A DNA stretch of 64,000 nt from Pseudaminobacter soli (ex Zhang et al. 2022) (lineage in GTDB: Bacteria; Pseudomonadota; Alphaproteobacteria; Rhizobiales; Rhizobiaceae): positions 62,001 to 126,000 of the forward strand of contig NZ_JABVCF010000010.1 in the NCBI RefSeq assembly GCF_014595955.1, written 5' to 3'. The position numbers were made by a program, and so were the translations under genes. Under the pieces are notes generated by a model, which was not told the DNA's origin, searched no databases, and saw only the letters and a list, made by a program, of their open reading frames with translations. This document shows, one piece after another, positions 9,224 to 18,053 of this stretch; position 1 is the stretch's first letter, and every line of letters begins with the position of its first letter.

Positions 9224-9691
9224 ATGGCACTTTATGAACATGTGTTTCTTGCCCGCCAGGATCTGTCGCAGCAGCAGGTCGATGCGCTTGTGGACCACTA
9301 CAAGACCGTCATCACCGAAAACGGCGGCAGCGTTGGCCGGGTCGAGAGCTGGGGGCTGAAGTCCCTCACCTACCGGATCAAGAAGAACCGGAAGGCCTAT
9401 TTCACGCTGATGGACCTCACCTGCCCACCGGCAGCGCTCAACGAGCTTGAGCGGCAGCAGGGTCTGTCCGAAGACATACTGCGCTTCATGACCCTCAAGG
9501 TCGAGAAGCACGAGGAAGGCCCGTCCGCAATGCTGCAGAAGCGCGAAGAGCGCAGCGAGCGCGGTTTTGGCGATCGTGACCGCGGCCCACGCGGCGGCTT
9601 CGGCGATCGCGACCGCGGCCCGCGCAGCTTCGGCGACCGCGAGGATCGCGGCCCTCGCCGCCCGCGCGAGACGACGGAAGGAGCCGAGTAA
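9224..9691 (+). CDS. rpsF: 30S ribosomal protein S6
   Basis: Binds 16S rRNA together with S18 in the platform of the small subunit. The 155-residue product starts [13 protein letters not shown] and shows the S6 fold, with [14 protein letters not shown] in the middle. A basic/acidic tail after about residue 105 contains three GDRDRGPR-like units, as commonly seen in rhizobial S6. The frame stays open 36 codons upstream, but the ATG at 9224 after AGAAAGG is the family start. It directly abuts rpsR. Confidence 0.97.
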   Translation: MALYEHVFLARQDLSQQQVDALVDHYKTVITENGGSVGRVESWGLKSLTYRIKKNRKAYFTLMDLTCPPAALNELERQQGLSEDILRFMTLKVEKHEEGPSAMLQKREERSERGFGDRDRGPRGGFGDRDRGPRSFGDREDRGPRRPRETTEGAE

Positions 9692-9940
9692 ATGGTAGAC
9701 ATCAATCAGATCCCGACCCGGCGCCCGTTCCATCGTCGCCGCAAGACCTGCCCGTTCTCCGGCGCCAATGCTCCGAAGATCGACTACAAGGACGTGCGTC
9801 TGCTGCAGCGCTATATCTCCGAGCGCGGCAAGATCGTGCCGTCGCGCATCACCGCCGTCAGCCAGAAGAAGCAGCGCGAGCTCGCCCAGGCGATCAAGCG
9901 CGCCCGTTTCCTCGGCCTGCTGCCCTACCTGGTGCGCTAA
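9692..9940 (+). CDS. rpsR: 30S ribosomal protein S18
   Basis: An 82-residue basic protein that forms a heterodimer with S6 on 16S rRNA. It contains [14 protein letters not shown], the [18 protein letters not shown] core and the C-terminal [13 protein letters not shown]. Its ATG begins on the base right after the rpsF stop, so translation is probably coupled, which suits the 1:1 use of the two proteins. Confidence 0.98.
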   Translation: MVDINQIPTRRPFHRRRKTCPFSGANAPKIDYKDVRLLQRYISERGKIVPSRITAVSQKKQRELAQAIKRARFLGLLPYLVR

Positions 9941-9950
9941 TTTAGACATG

Positions 9951-9975
9951 GAGGCGGGCAGTCCTGGCCCGCCTC
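9951..9975 (+). other. Perfect stem-loop between rpsR and rplI
   Basis: GAGGCGGGC and GCCCGCCTC form a 9-base perfect stem with a 7-base loop, ten bases after the rpsR stop. No T-run follows, so it is more likely a processing or attenuation structure than a simple terminator. It could let S6/S18 and L9 levels differ. Confidence 0.55.
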
Positions 9976-10142
9976 CCCTCCTCCGCGACGGGCGCGGCGG
10001 CGGTATCGAAAAATCCCGAGTTGGGGCGTTGCCCCTAACTGCCGCAGGGCAGGACAGCGACCCCGGCTATTGCCGCCCGACCCGTCCTGCTCCTTATTCC
10101 AAAGCCCGCTGCGCGAGCGCGGGGCATGAAAGGAACAGAGAC

Positions 10143-10715
10143 ATGGACGTCATCCTTCTCGAACGCATTTCCCGCCTTGGCCAGCTTGGCGAGACCGTCA
10201 AGGTCAAGGACGGCTACGCCCGCAATTACCTCCTGCCGCAGGGCAAGGCGCTGCGCGCCAACGAAGCCAACAAGAAGAAGTTCGAAGGCCAGCGCGCCGA
10301 TCTCGAGGCTCGCAATGCCGAGCGCAAGTCGGAGGCGGAGAATATTGGTGGCGGCCTCGACGGCAAGAGCTTCGTGATCGTGCGTTCCGCCGGCGAAACC
10401 GGCCAACTCTACGGCTCGGTCTCGACCCGCGATATCGCCGACCTGCTGACGGCTGAAGGCTTCAACGTCAACCGCAACCAGGTCGAGCTCAATCATCCGA
10501 TCAAGACCGTCGGCCTGATCAATGTCGCGATCGCGCTGCACCCCGAGGTCGAGGTGACCGTGACGCTGAATATCGCACGTTCGACGGAAGAGGCCGAGCG
10601 TCAGGAGCGCGGCGAGACCCTCACCACCGCCGAGGCGATCTACGGCGAGGACATCAACGAGAACGCCCGCCCCGACACCTTCTTCGATCCGAACGCGGAA
10701 GAATTCGAAGGCTGA
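10143..10715 (+). CDS. rplI: 50S ribosomal protein L9
   Basis: Binds 23S rRNA at the base of the L1 stalk. The product is 190 residues, longer than the roughly 150 of E. coli L9 because of an acidic C-terminal extension common in rhizobia. The N-terminal domain [16 protein letters not shown] and the motif [15 protein letters not shown] are diagnostic. The ATG at 10143 follows AAAGGAA; the frame stays open further upstream without homology. Last gene of the S6-S18-L9 operon. Confidence 0.97.
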   Translation: MDVILLERISRLGQLGETVKVKDGYARNYLLPQGKALRANEANKKKFEGQRADLEARNAERKSEAENIGGGLDGKSFVIVRSAGETGQLYGSVSTRDIADLLTAEGFNVNRNQVELNHPIKTVGLINVAIALHPEVEVTVTLNIARSTEEAERQERGETLTTAEAIYGEDINENARPDTFFDPNAEEFEG

Positions 10716-10745
10716 TCCTTCTCGGATTGATAGATCTCGAAACGG

Positions 10746-10782
10746 TCGCTCCCCTCCTTCGGGCGGGGAGCGATTTTTTTTT
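10746..10782 (+). terminator. Intrinsic terminator of the rpsF-rpsR-rplI operon
   Basis: TCGCTCCCC pairs perfectly with GGGGAGCGA around a 10-base loop, and nine T residues follow directly. This is a textbook rho-independent terminator 31 bases after the rplI stop. Confidence 0.9.
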
Positions 10783-10801
10783 GAGGCCAGAATTGCCGCG
10801 G

Positions 10802-11260
10802 TCACGCCGACCGCATGAACCTCAGGACGCCAGCCACCGCCTGTCCATCCTGCCCAGGTCGATCCGAGGGATGGGACACGCCGTCCAGCACCGGTACCTC
10901 TTCGAAGTCGAAGGGGCTGACGCCCTCGAGGCAAGCGACGTTGATCCCGTATTGGTTGGGATTGGAGCGTCGCTGATGATGGGTATAGATCCCGCATCTC
11001 GCACAAAAGTAGTGTTTGGCCGTCATCGTGTTGAACTGATACAGGGTCAGCATTTCTGCGCCTTCTCTGATCACGAGGTCCCCGACTTCGGCAGAAACAG
11101 CTATTGCACCCCGCATTCGACAATAAGAACACGAACATCGGCGAGCCGTATGCAGGCCGTCGCTAAGTCGTACCCGAAAGTGCACGGCGCCGCAGTGGCA
11201 TGATCCGCTGCATTCGGTAAGGTCCCTGAAGTCCTCCGGCTTGGTCTGTTGCGATGTCAC
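10802..11260 (-). CDS. GFA-family zinc protein (glutathione-dependent formaldehyde-activating-like)
   Basis: A 152-residue protein with the GFA/CENP-V zinc fold: GSCHCGAVHF near the start, CSCSYCRMRG, and FCARCGIYTHH further on. GFA members were named for formaldehyde-glutathione adduct formation, but most have no proven activity. The GTG at 11260 is chosen because AAGGAGG lies at ideal distance; the frame stays open further upstream without homology. It is convergent with rplI and divergent from the cyclopropane synthase gene. A second, dissimilar GFA gene lies at 38563-39057. Confidence 0.85.
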   Translation of the reverse strand: MTSQQTKPEDFRDLTECSGSCHCGAVHFRVRLSDGLHTARRCSCSYCRMRGAIAVSAEVGDLVIREGAEMLTLYQFNTMTAKHYFCARCGIYTHHQRRSNPNQYGINVACLEGVSPFDFEEVPVLDGVSHPSDRPGQDGQAVAGVLRFMRSA

Positions 11261-11488
11261 GTTCGCCTCCTTTTGAGAAGTGCGGGACGACTTGAGCATA
11301 CGGACCGATGCTCGCATACCGCAAAGCGGTCGGACTGGCGCCAACCCTTGCCAAGCACTGGCGAAAGCCGGATTATCTGGCCCATCGACCCACTTTCTGT
11401 TTGGGCCAAACGGTGGTTTTCAGCCGCGACTTTTTGCAGCAGAATTATAGCTTTGGGAGGCAGAGGCGCTGCCAAATCGGGACGGGCT

Positions 11489-12781
11489 ATGAATATACTG
11501 CTTAGGCGTGTCGTCGATCGTGTCGTTAGGGTCGGCAATCTGAAGATCACCGGGCCTGACGGCTCGGTCCATAGTTTCGGCGACGGCAGCGGGCCGCTCG
11601 TCCATGTGCACATAAAGACCACTCACGCCGAGCGCGCCATCACACTGCATCCGTCGCTGGCAGTCGGCGAGGCCTTCATGGACCAGGAGTTGGATTTCCT
11701 GGAGGGCGACGTCCTCTCCTTCCTGCACCTGATTTATGAGAACACCGGGCCGATGGGCAGCGGCGACGCGCTGTCGCGCGCCATGGAGGGCGTGCGGGTG
11801 GCGATCCGCGGGCTGCACCAGATGAACACGCATCGGCGCTCGAAGCGCAACGTCGAGCGGCACTACGACCTCTCCGGCGAGATGTACAAGCTCTTCCTCG
11901 ACGAGGACATGCAGTATTCCTGCGCCTATTTCGAGCGGCCGGACATGACGCTCGAGGAAGCGCAACTCGCCAAGAAGCGGCACATCGCCGCCAAGCTCCG
12001 GCTGAAGCAGGGACAGTCGGTGCTCGACATCGGCTGCGGCTGGGGCGGGCTCGGACTCTACATCGCCAGGAATTTTCAGGCCGACGTGCTGGGTGTCACC
12101 TTGTCGAAGGAACAGCACGCCATCGCGACCGAGCGGGCGCGGGCCGAGGGACTGGACAGTCACGCGCATTTCGAGATCCGTGACTACCGAGACCTCAACG
12201 AGCGCTTCGACAGGATCGTCTCGGTCGGCATGTTCGAGCATGTCGGCGTTAATCACTACCGCACCTTCTTCGAAAAGTGCGCGACGCTGTTGAAGCCGGA
12301 CGGCGTGATGCTGCTGCATTCGATCGGCCGCTTCGGCCCGCCGACATCCACGAACGCCTTCATCCGCAAGCACATCTTCCCCGGCGGCTACATACCCGCG
12401 CTCTCGGAAGTGCTGCCGGCGATCGAAAAGGCCGGCTTGATGGTCGGCGACATCGAAATCCTGCGCATCCACTATGCAGAGACGCTGAAGGCCTGGCGCG
12501 AGCGCTTCATGGCCAACCGCGACAAGGCCAAGGCGATCTATGACGAGCGCTTCTGCCGCATGTGGGAATTCTATCTCTCCGGCTCCGAGGCGGCGTTCCG
12601 CTGGCAGGACATGATGGTGTTCCAGATCCAACTCACGCGGAAGAATGACGCGGTCCCGATCACCCGCGGCTACATGGAGAAGGCCGAGAAGGCGCTTGCC
12701 ATGCATGAGATGGGGCACCAGCCTGGAGGGGCTGAGGCTAAGCCCAAACGGGGCCGCAAGAAGGTGTCGGAGGGGGAGTGA
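11489..12781 (+). CDS. cfa: Cyclopropane-fatty-acyl-phospholipid synthase
   Basis: Uses S-adenosylmethionine to methylate the double bond of unsaturated acyl chains in membrane phospholipids, protecting membranes under acid and stationary-phase stress. The 430-residue protein has the family sequence NVERHYDLSGEMYKLF (121-136), the SAM motif VLDIGCGWGGLGLYIA (178-193) and a C-terminal half with MWEFYLSGSEAAFRWQDMMV. The ATG at 11489 (MNILLRRVV) gives the normal family length. It belongs to the accessory block between rplI and dnaB. Rhizobia often have two cfa paralogues; which one this is cannot be told here. Confidence 0.93.
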   Translation: MNILLRRVVDRVVRVGNLKITGPDGSVHSFGDGSGPLVHVHIKTTHAERAITLHPSLAVGEAFMDQELDFLEGDVLSFLHLIYENTGPMGSGDALSRAMEGVRVAIRGLHQMNTHRRSKRNVERHYDLSGEMYKLFLDEDMQYSCAYFERPDMTLEEAQLAKKRHIAAKLRLKQGQSVLDIGCGWGGLGLYIARNFQADVLGVTLSKEQHAIATERARAEGLDSHAHFEIRDYRDLNERFDRIVSVGMFEHVGVNHYRTFFEKCATLLKPDGVMLLHSIGRFGPPTSTNAFIRKHIFPGGYIPALSEVLPAIEKAGLMVGDIEILRIHYAETLKAWRERFMANRDKAKAIYDERFCRMWEFYLSGSEAAFRWQDMMVFQIQLTRKNDAVPITRGYMEKAEKALAMHEMGHQPGGAEAKPKRGRKKVSEGE

Positions 12782-12828
12782 TTGGAGCGGAACGTTCGGC
12801 TGGTAAGATAGACGCGGACCCTTTACGG

Positions 12829-12888
12829 GCGTCATCCCGGGCGAGCAGGAGCGCAGCGACCGCGAAGACCCGGGATCCATTCCGGAAC
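12829..12888. repeat. REP-like palindromic element
   Basis: GTCATCCCGGGCGAGCAGG is followed after about 20 bases by CGAAGACCCGGGATCC, so the two arms form a large imperfect hairpin with CCCGGG at its base. Short extragenic palindromes of this kind are common in rhizobial genomes. It sits directly upstream of the GIY-YIG remnant. Confidence 0.65.
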
Positions 12889-12947
12889 TTGCCAGGACTG
12901 GGCTCGCCCGACCTAGACCGCCACCATCCACCACCATGGCGGGCTAG

Positions 12948-13022
12948 GTCTACATACTCGCTTCCAAGAAAGATGGGACACTCTATACAGGCGTCATTGG
13001 CGCAGGCGCCCACGCTAACTGA
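12948..13022 (+). pseudogene. GIY-YIG endonuclease N-terminal remnant
   Basis: The frame from 12948 reads VYILASKKDGTLYTGV, which matches the start of small GIY-YIG endonucleases of the YhbQ/UPF0213 type (consensus VYILASKRNGTLYIGVT). After IGAGAHAN a stop follows at 13020-13022. The rest of the roughly 90-residue domain, including the catalytic Arg and Glu segments, is missing, and the codon before GTC is a TAG. This is a truncated relic. Confidence 0.65.
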
Positions 13023-13078
13023 TGAGGGTTTCGATCTGCAGCAGGGATCGATGCCATGTTAATACCCATGAGGCTGCA

Positions 13079-13402
13079 GTGAACTACGTACTCTTCGCAG
13101 CCGCGGCACTTGCCGAAATCGCAGGCTGCTTTGCCTTCTGGGCATGGTGGCGGCTGGACAAATCGCCGCTTTGGCTGGCGCCGGGCTTGGCGTCGCTTGT
13201 CGTCTTCGCATGGCTGCTGGCGCTGACCGATGCCGAGGCGGCAGGCCGCACCTACGCCGCATACGGCGGAATCTACATTGTCGCCTCGCTGGCGTGGCTC
13301 TGGGTTGCGGAAGGCATCCGGCCCGACCGGTGGGACGTTTCGGGCGCTGCCATCTGCCTTGCCGGAGCTTCCATCATCCTGTTTGCGCCACGCGCGGGGT
13401 GA
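13079..13402 (+). CDS. YnfA/UPF0060-family small membrane protein
   Basis: 107 residues, nearly all hydrophobic, with four membrane segments. It begins [21 protein letters not shown] and contains the family stretch [19 protein letters not shown]0060 proteins resemble small multidrug-resistance transporters of the DMT superfamily; their substrate is unknown. The start is a GTG preceded by GAGG at six bases. Its stop abuts the stop of the convergent HAD gene with no spacer. Confidence 0.88.
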   Translation: MNYVLFAAAALAEIAGCFAFWAWWRLDKSPLWLAPGLASLVVFAWLLALTDAEAAGRTYAAYGGIYIVASLAWLWVAEGIRPDRWDVSGAAICLAGASIILFAPRAG

Positions 13403-14101
13403 TCATCCGAGCCGCTCCAGCAACGCCGGCAGTTCGCCCAGATGCGGCAATTCCCTGAAGCGCGGCTCGTCGGCGGGTGCCTCCATGTGCTCCAGCACCC
13501 AGGTGAGGTCATGCGGGATGAAGACGCCCCATGACCCTGCCCTGACGGCTGGCACCACGTCGGACTTCAGCGAATTGCCGACCATCATCGAATGTTCGGC
13601 CCCGTCTCCGTGGCGCGAGAAGATGCGCCGGTAGGTGGCCTCGTTCTTGTCACTGACGATCTCCACCGCATCGAAGAAATCGCCCAGCCCCGACTGCGCC
13701 AGTTTGCGTTCCTGATCGAACAGATCGCCCTTGGTGATCAGAACGATACGATAGTCGTCGGCCAATCTCTCGAGCGTCTCGCGGGCGTGCGGAAGCGTCT
13801 CGACTGGATGCGAAAGCATCTCGCGGCCGGCGGAAAGAATCTCGCCGATGATCGAGGCGGGAACCCTACCCTGCGTGATCTCAACCGCGGTCTCGATCAT
13901 CGACAGGGTAAAACCCTTGATGCCGAAGCCGTAGTGGGCGAGGTTGCGCTTTTCGGCCTCCAGAAGACGGGTCACTAGAGCCTCCGGCGCGGCATGATCG
14001 GCAAGCAACGCCTGGAAGCGCTGCTCGGTGAGCCGGAAGAACTGCTCGTTCTGCCAGAGCGTGTCGTCGGCGTCGAAGCCGATGGTGGTGAGTTTCGCCA
14101 T
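13403..14101 (-). CDS. HAD-superfamily hydrolase
   Basis: 232 residues with the HAD motifs in order: GFDADDTLW (Asp nucleophile and acid/base, 8-16), ITKGD (motif II, about 122-126), a motif III Lys near SDKNEA, and MVGNSLKSDVVPA (motif IV, about 172-184). An alpha-helical cap lies between motifs I and II. Such enzymes dephosphorylate small metabolites; the substrate cannot be inferred. It is convergent with the ynfA-like gene and divergent from dnaB. Confidence 0.9.
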   Translation of the reverse strand: MAKLTTIGFDADDTLWQNEQFFRLTEQRFQALLADHAAPEALVTRLLEAEKRNLAHYGFGIKGFTLSMIETAVEITQGRVPASIIGEILSAGREMLSHPVETLPHARETLERLADDYRIVLITKGDLFDQERKLAQSGLGDFFDAVEIVSDKNEATYRRIFSRHGDGAEHSMMVGNSLKSDVVPAVRAGSWGVFIPHDLTWVLEHMEAPADEPRFRELPHLGELPALLERLG

Positions 14102-14159
14102 TGAGTACTCCTTCAGGCGAATAGGCCTTGCATGCGCCCTGCCCGTCGTTCACGCTTCG

Positions 14160-14188
14160 TTCACAAATCCCAAGGACACGGATAATAT
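14160..14188 (+). promoter_or_regulatory. Putative dnaB promoter
   Basis: TTCACA and TAATAT with an exact 17-base spacer, about 150 bases upstream of dnaB. Both elements match housekeeping consensus well (5/6 each to TTGACA and TATAAT). Pattern match only. Confidence 0.5.
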
Positions 14189-14335
14189 AGTTCGATTCGG
14201 GTCAAGGCGGATTCGAAGCTTAGTCGACTGCGCTGTTAACGACTGTGAATCCAGTGCACCGAGAGTGCACCGAGGCCGCTTTGGACGGACTCCTTTGGAG
14301 CGTTTTGCTACGCCCAAAGGCTGAAGGATTTTGGG

Positions 14336-15832
14336 GTGACGGGGATGGCGGAAGCAGCACGGAAGCTCGCGGTGGCGGAGACGCCGATCTATCGCGAGGC
14401 GCCGAACAACATTGAGGCCGAGCAGGCCCTGCTCGGCGCGATTCTCGTGAACAACGACGCGTTCTACCGGGTCTCGGACTTCCTCAAGCCGGCCCATTTC
14501 TACGAGCCGCTGCACCGCAGGATCTACGAGATCGGCGGCGACATGATTCGCATGGGCAAGGTGGCGACGCCGATCACGCTGAAGACCTTCCTGCCCGCCG
14601 AGGAGAAGGTCGGCGACTTCACCGTGGCGCAGTATCTCGTGCGCCTCGCCGCCGAGGCTGTCACCGTCATCAACGCCGCCGACTACGGCCGGGCGATCTA
14701 CGACCTCGCGACACGCCGCGCGCTGATCACGGTCGGCGAGGACATGGTCAACATCGCCTATGACGCGCCGGTCGACATGTCGCCGCAGGAGCAGATCGAG
14801 GACGCTGAGCGGCGTCTGTTCGAGCTTGCCGAGACCGGCCGCTATGACGGCGGTTTCGAGAGCTTCGGCGATGCGGTGAAGACCGCGATCGACATGGCGA
14901 GCGCCGCCTATATGCGCGACGGCCATCTCTCCGGCATCGCCTCCGGCCTGCGCGACCTCGACAACCGCATGGGCGGCCTGCAGCCTTCCGACCTGATCGT
15001 GCTCGCCGGCCGACCGGCCATGGGCAAGACCTCGCTTGCCACCAACATCGCCTTCAACGTCGCGCATGCTTACGAGCCCGCCCAACAGGCGGACGGCTCG
15101 TTCAAGGCGGCCAACGGCGGCGTGGTCGGCTTCTTCTCGCTGGAAATGTCGTCCGAACAACTCGCCACGCGTATCATCTCCGAGCAGGCGGAGGTGCCCT
15201 CGTCGAAGATCAGGCGCGGCGACCTGACCGAGCCGGATTTCGAAAAACTCGTCAGTTGCACGCAGACGCTTCAGAAGATCCCGCTGTTCATCGACCAGAC
15301 GGGCGGCATCTCGATCGCGCAGCTTGCGGCGCGCGCCAGACGGCTGAAGCGCCAGCGAGGTCTGGACGTCATCGTGATCGACTATATCCAGCTCATGACC
15401 GGCTCTTCCAAGAAGGGAGACAACCGCGTTCAGGAAATTACCGAGATCACCACAGGCCTGAAGGCGCTCGCCAAGGAACTCAACACGCCGATCATCGCGC
15501 TGTCGCAGTTGTCGCGTCAGGTCGAAAACCGCGAGGACAAGCGGCCGCAACTCTCCGACCTGCGCGAATCGGGCTCGATCGAGCAGGACGCCGACGTGGT
15601 GCTCTTCGTCTACCGCGAGGAATACTACCTCAAGAACAAGGAACCGAAGCCGGGCACCGAAGAACATATCAAATGGGAAACTGAAATGAACGAGGTGCGC
15701 GGCAAGGCCGAGGTCATCGTCGCCAAGCAGCGCCACGGACCAACCGGCACGGTGAGCCTCGCCTTCCAGGGCGAATTCACGCGGTTCACAGACCTTGCCG
15801 AGGACCAGCATCTGCCGGAGCGGTTTGAGTAG
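14336..15832 (+). CDS. dnaB: Replicative DNA helicase DnaB
   Basis: Hexameric 5'-3' helicase that opens DNA ahead of the replisome. The 498-residue protein has the N-terminal domain (APNNIEAEQALLGAILV, 22-38), Walker A GRPAMGKTS (225-233), Walker B VIVIDYIQLM and the DnaB motif SQLSRQVENREDKRP. Length is normal and no intein is present. The GTG at 14336 has AAGGA seven bases upstream; an ATG three codons later (14345) is an alternative start. No alr gene follows, unlike some rhizobial dnaB-alr-radA clusters. Confidence 0.96.
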   Translation: MTGMAEAARKLAVAETPIYREAPNNIEAEQALLGAILVNNDAFYRVSDFLKPAHFYEPLHRRIYEIGGDMIRMGKVATPITLKTFLPAEEKVGDFTVAQYLVRLAAEAVTVINAADYGRAIYDLATRRALITVGEDMVNIAYDAPVDMSPQEQIEDAERRLFELAETGRYDGGFESFGDAVKTAIDMASAAYMRDGHLSGIASGLRDLDNRMGGLQPSDLIVLAGRPAMGKTSLATNIAFNVAHAYEPAQQADGSFKAANGGVVGFFSLEMSSEQLATRIISEQAEVPSSKIRRGDLTEPDFEKLVSCTQTLQKIPLFIDQTGGISIAQLAARARRLKRQRGLDVIVIDYIQLMTGSSKKGDNRVQEITEITTGLKALAKELNTPIIALSQLSRQVENREDKRPQLSDLRESGSIEQDADVVLFVYREEYYLKNKEPKPGTEEHIKWETEMNEVRGKAEVIVAKQRHGPTGTVSLAFQGEFTRFTDLAEDQHLPERFE

Positions 15833-15921
15833 GGTGGGGTCGACCGTGTCTGAAATGTCAGCTCTCTACGTTGCTCCCCTCTGTCCCGCCGTCATGTCCG
15901 CCTCGATGCGAGTGCTAAGCC

Positions 15922-17319
15922 GTGGCTAAATCCCGCATCCAGTTCATTTGCCAAAATTGCGGCTCCGTGCACACGCGCTGGGCCGGCAAGTGCGATGCCT
16001 GCGGCGAGTGGAACACGCTGGTCGAGGAAGGCACGTCCGGCGGGATCGGCAGCGGGCCGTCTTCGCTGCGCACCAGCCGCAAGGGGCGACCGGTTGCGCT
16101 GACCTCGCTCGCCGGCGAGATCGAGGACGCGCCGCGCATCGCCTCGGGGATAAGCGAGTTGGATCGCGCAACCGGCGGCGGTTTCGTACGCGGCTCCGCC
16201 CTCTTGGTGGGCGGAGATCCCGGGATCGGCAAGTCGACGCTCCTCACCCAGGCAGCGGCGGCGCTTGCGCGCAGAGGCAATCGGATCGTCTACGTTTCGG
16301 GCGAGGAAGCGGTGGCGCAGATCAGGCTTCGCGCCCAGCGTCTCGGCGCGGCCGATTCCACGGTGGAACTGGCAGCTGAAACCAATGTCGAGGACATCCT
16401 CGCCACGATCGCCGACGGTCGCCGGCCGGACCTCGTCATCATCGATTCGATCCAGACCCTGTGGACCGATGCGGCCGACTCCGCGCCCGGCACCGTCACC
16501 CAGGTCCGCGCGGCGGCGCAGGCGCTGATCCGCTACGCCAAGTCAACCGGAGCGGCGATCGTACTAGTCGGTCACGTTACGAAGGAAGGCCAGATCGCGG
16601 GTCCCCGGGTCGTGGAGCACATGGTCGACGCCGTGCTCTATTTCGAAGGCGAAGGCGGCCACCACCATCGCATCCTACGCACGGTGAAGAACCGATTCGG
16701 GCCGACCGACGAGATCGGCGTGTTCGAGATGTCGGACAAGGGACTCCGGGAGGTCTCGAACCCATCCGAGCTCTTCCTTGGGGAGCGACATGCCGCCGCG
16801 CCTGGAGCGGCCGTGTTCGCCGGGATGGAAGGCACGCGGCCTGTCCTGGTCGAGATCCAGTCCCTAGTGGCACCGACGTCGCTTGGCACGCCGCGGCGCG
16901 CGGTCGTCGGCTGGGATTCGCCACGATTGGCAATGGTGCTAGCAGTGCTCGAGGCGCATTGCGGCGTCCGCTTCGGCCAGCATGACGTCTACCTGAATGT
17001 CGCGGGCGGCTATCGTATCGCCGAGCCGGCGGCCGATCTTGCCGTGGCGGCTGCGCTGGTCTCCTCCCTAACCGGCCTTGCTCTGCCTGCAGATTGCGTC
17101 TATTTCGGCGAAATAAGCCTATCGGGTGCGATCAGACCGGTTGCCCATGCGCAGCAGCGTCTGAAGGAAGCGGAGAAGCTGGGCTTCGGGCAGGCGGTCT
17201 TGCCGCGCGGCAGCGAGGAACTCGGCAGCGGGAACGACTCCCGCGCCTTTCAGCCTGCCACGCTGGCGGATCTCGTGGTCCGCATTGCCGGCTCGCTCCG
17301 CCGCGATACCGATGACTGA
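15922..17319 (+). CDS. radA: DNA repair protein RadA (Sms)
   Basis: Branch-migration ATPase that processes recombination intermediates alongside RecA. The 465-residue protein has a C4 zinc finger (Cys10, Cys13, Cys24, Cys27), Walker A GGDPGIGKSTLL (about 97-108), the RadA-specific KNRFG motif (about 255) and a C-terminal Lon-protease-like domain (NVAGGYRIAEPAADLAV). It starts with GTG, giving MAKSRIQFICQNCG as in relatives. Followed 42 bases later by the cvpA-like gene. Confidence 0.96.
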   Translation: MAKSRIQFICQNCGSVHTRWAGKCDACGEWNTLVEEGTSGGIGSGPSSLRTSRKGRPVALTSLAGEIEDAPRIASGISELDRATGGGFVRGSALLVGGDPGIGKSTLLTQAAAALARRGNRIVYVSGEEAVAQIRLRAQRLGAADSTVELAAETNVEDILATIADGRRPDLVIIDSIQTLWTDAADSAPGTVTQVRAAAQALIRYAKSTGAAIVLVGHVTKEGQIAGPRVVEHMVDAVLYFEGEGGHHHRILRTVKNRFGPTDEIGVFEMSDKGLREVSNPSELFLGERHAAAPGAAVFAGMEGTRPVLVEIQSLVAPTSLGTPRRAVVGWDSPRLAMVLAVLEAHCGVRFGQHDVYLNVAGGYRIAEPAADLAVAAALVSSLTGLALPADCVYFGEISLSGAIRPVAHAQQRLKEAEKLGFGQAVLPRGSEELGSGNDSRAFQPATLADLVVRIAGSLRRDTDD

Positions 17320-17361
17320 TAATATGGGGCCGGCGGGCTACCGGGGCCGTGAGGGACTTGA

Positions 17362-17994
17362 ATGCCGATAACGCTGCTTGACGGAATCCTTGTCGGCTTC
17401 GCGCTCGTTTCCGCCATGCTGGCGATGGTTCGCGGATTCTCCCGCGAAATCCTGTCGATCGCCTCGTGGGTCGCAGCCGCGGCCGCCGCCTTCTTCTTCT
17501 ACAAGCCGGTCCTGCCCTATGTGCAGCCGCACATCGACAACGAACAGTTGGCGATGGCGGTCGCCGCCGGCGCGGTATTCGTCGTGGCGCTCATCATCGT
17601 TTCTCTCATCACGATGAAGATCGCCGACCTGATCATCGATTCCCGTATCGGTGCGCTCGACCGCACGCTGGGCTTCGTCTACGGTGCGGCACGCGGCATC
17701 CTGGTGGTCGCGGTCGCGCTGCTGTTCTTCGAATGGCTGGTCGGCCAGAACCGGCCGGCATGGATCACCGAGGCGAAGTCGGGGCCGATGCTGGAGAGCA
17801 TCGGTGACTACCTCGAAGGCATGCTGCCCGAGGATCCGGAAAAGTCGTTCCTGAAGAAGATCATCCCTGGCCAGGAAACCCCGGAGACCCAGTCGCAGGA
17901 GCCGGCCGCCACCGAGGCCCCGGCGGAAAATCCGCCGGCAGAAGCGCCCGCCGGGGAAAATCCTCCGGATGAAAATCCGCCGGCAAACGATTGA
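17362..17994 (+). CDS. cvpA: CvpA-family membrane protein
   Basis: 210 residues: about four membrane segments in the first 130, with the family pattern MPITLLDGILVGFALVSAM and VRGFSREILSIASW. A proline/glutamate-rich tail (about 160-210) carries repeated ENPP units. CvpA was named for a role in colicin V production and purF expression in E. coli; it is linked to envelope integrity. It lies immediately upstream of purF, the same pairing seen widely in proteobacteria. Confidence 0.92.
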   Translation: MPITLLDGILVGFALVSAMLAMVRGFSREILSIASWVAAAAAAFFFYKPVLPYVQPHIDNEQLAMAVAAGAVFVVALIIVSLITMKIADLIIDSRIGALDRTLGFVYGAARGILVVAVALLFFEWLVGQNRPAWITEAKSGPMLESIGDYLEGMLPEDPEKSFLKKIIPGQETPETQSQEPAATEAPAENPPAEAPAGENPPDENPPAND

Positions 17995-18053
17995 CCATGG
18001 CGCGCTCGGCCTAAACTGCCTATATCCAGGCTTTCCCCGACGAGAGAACGCCT

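Noticed and set aside
14150-15811. Long minus-strand open frame across dnaB
   Set aside because: Arginine- and aspartate-rich translation with no domain; it is the antisense of dnaB, an expected GC-rich shadow.
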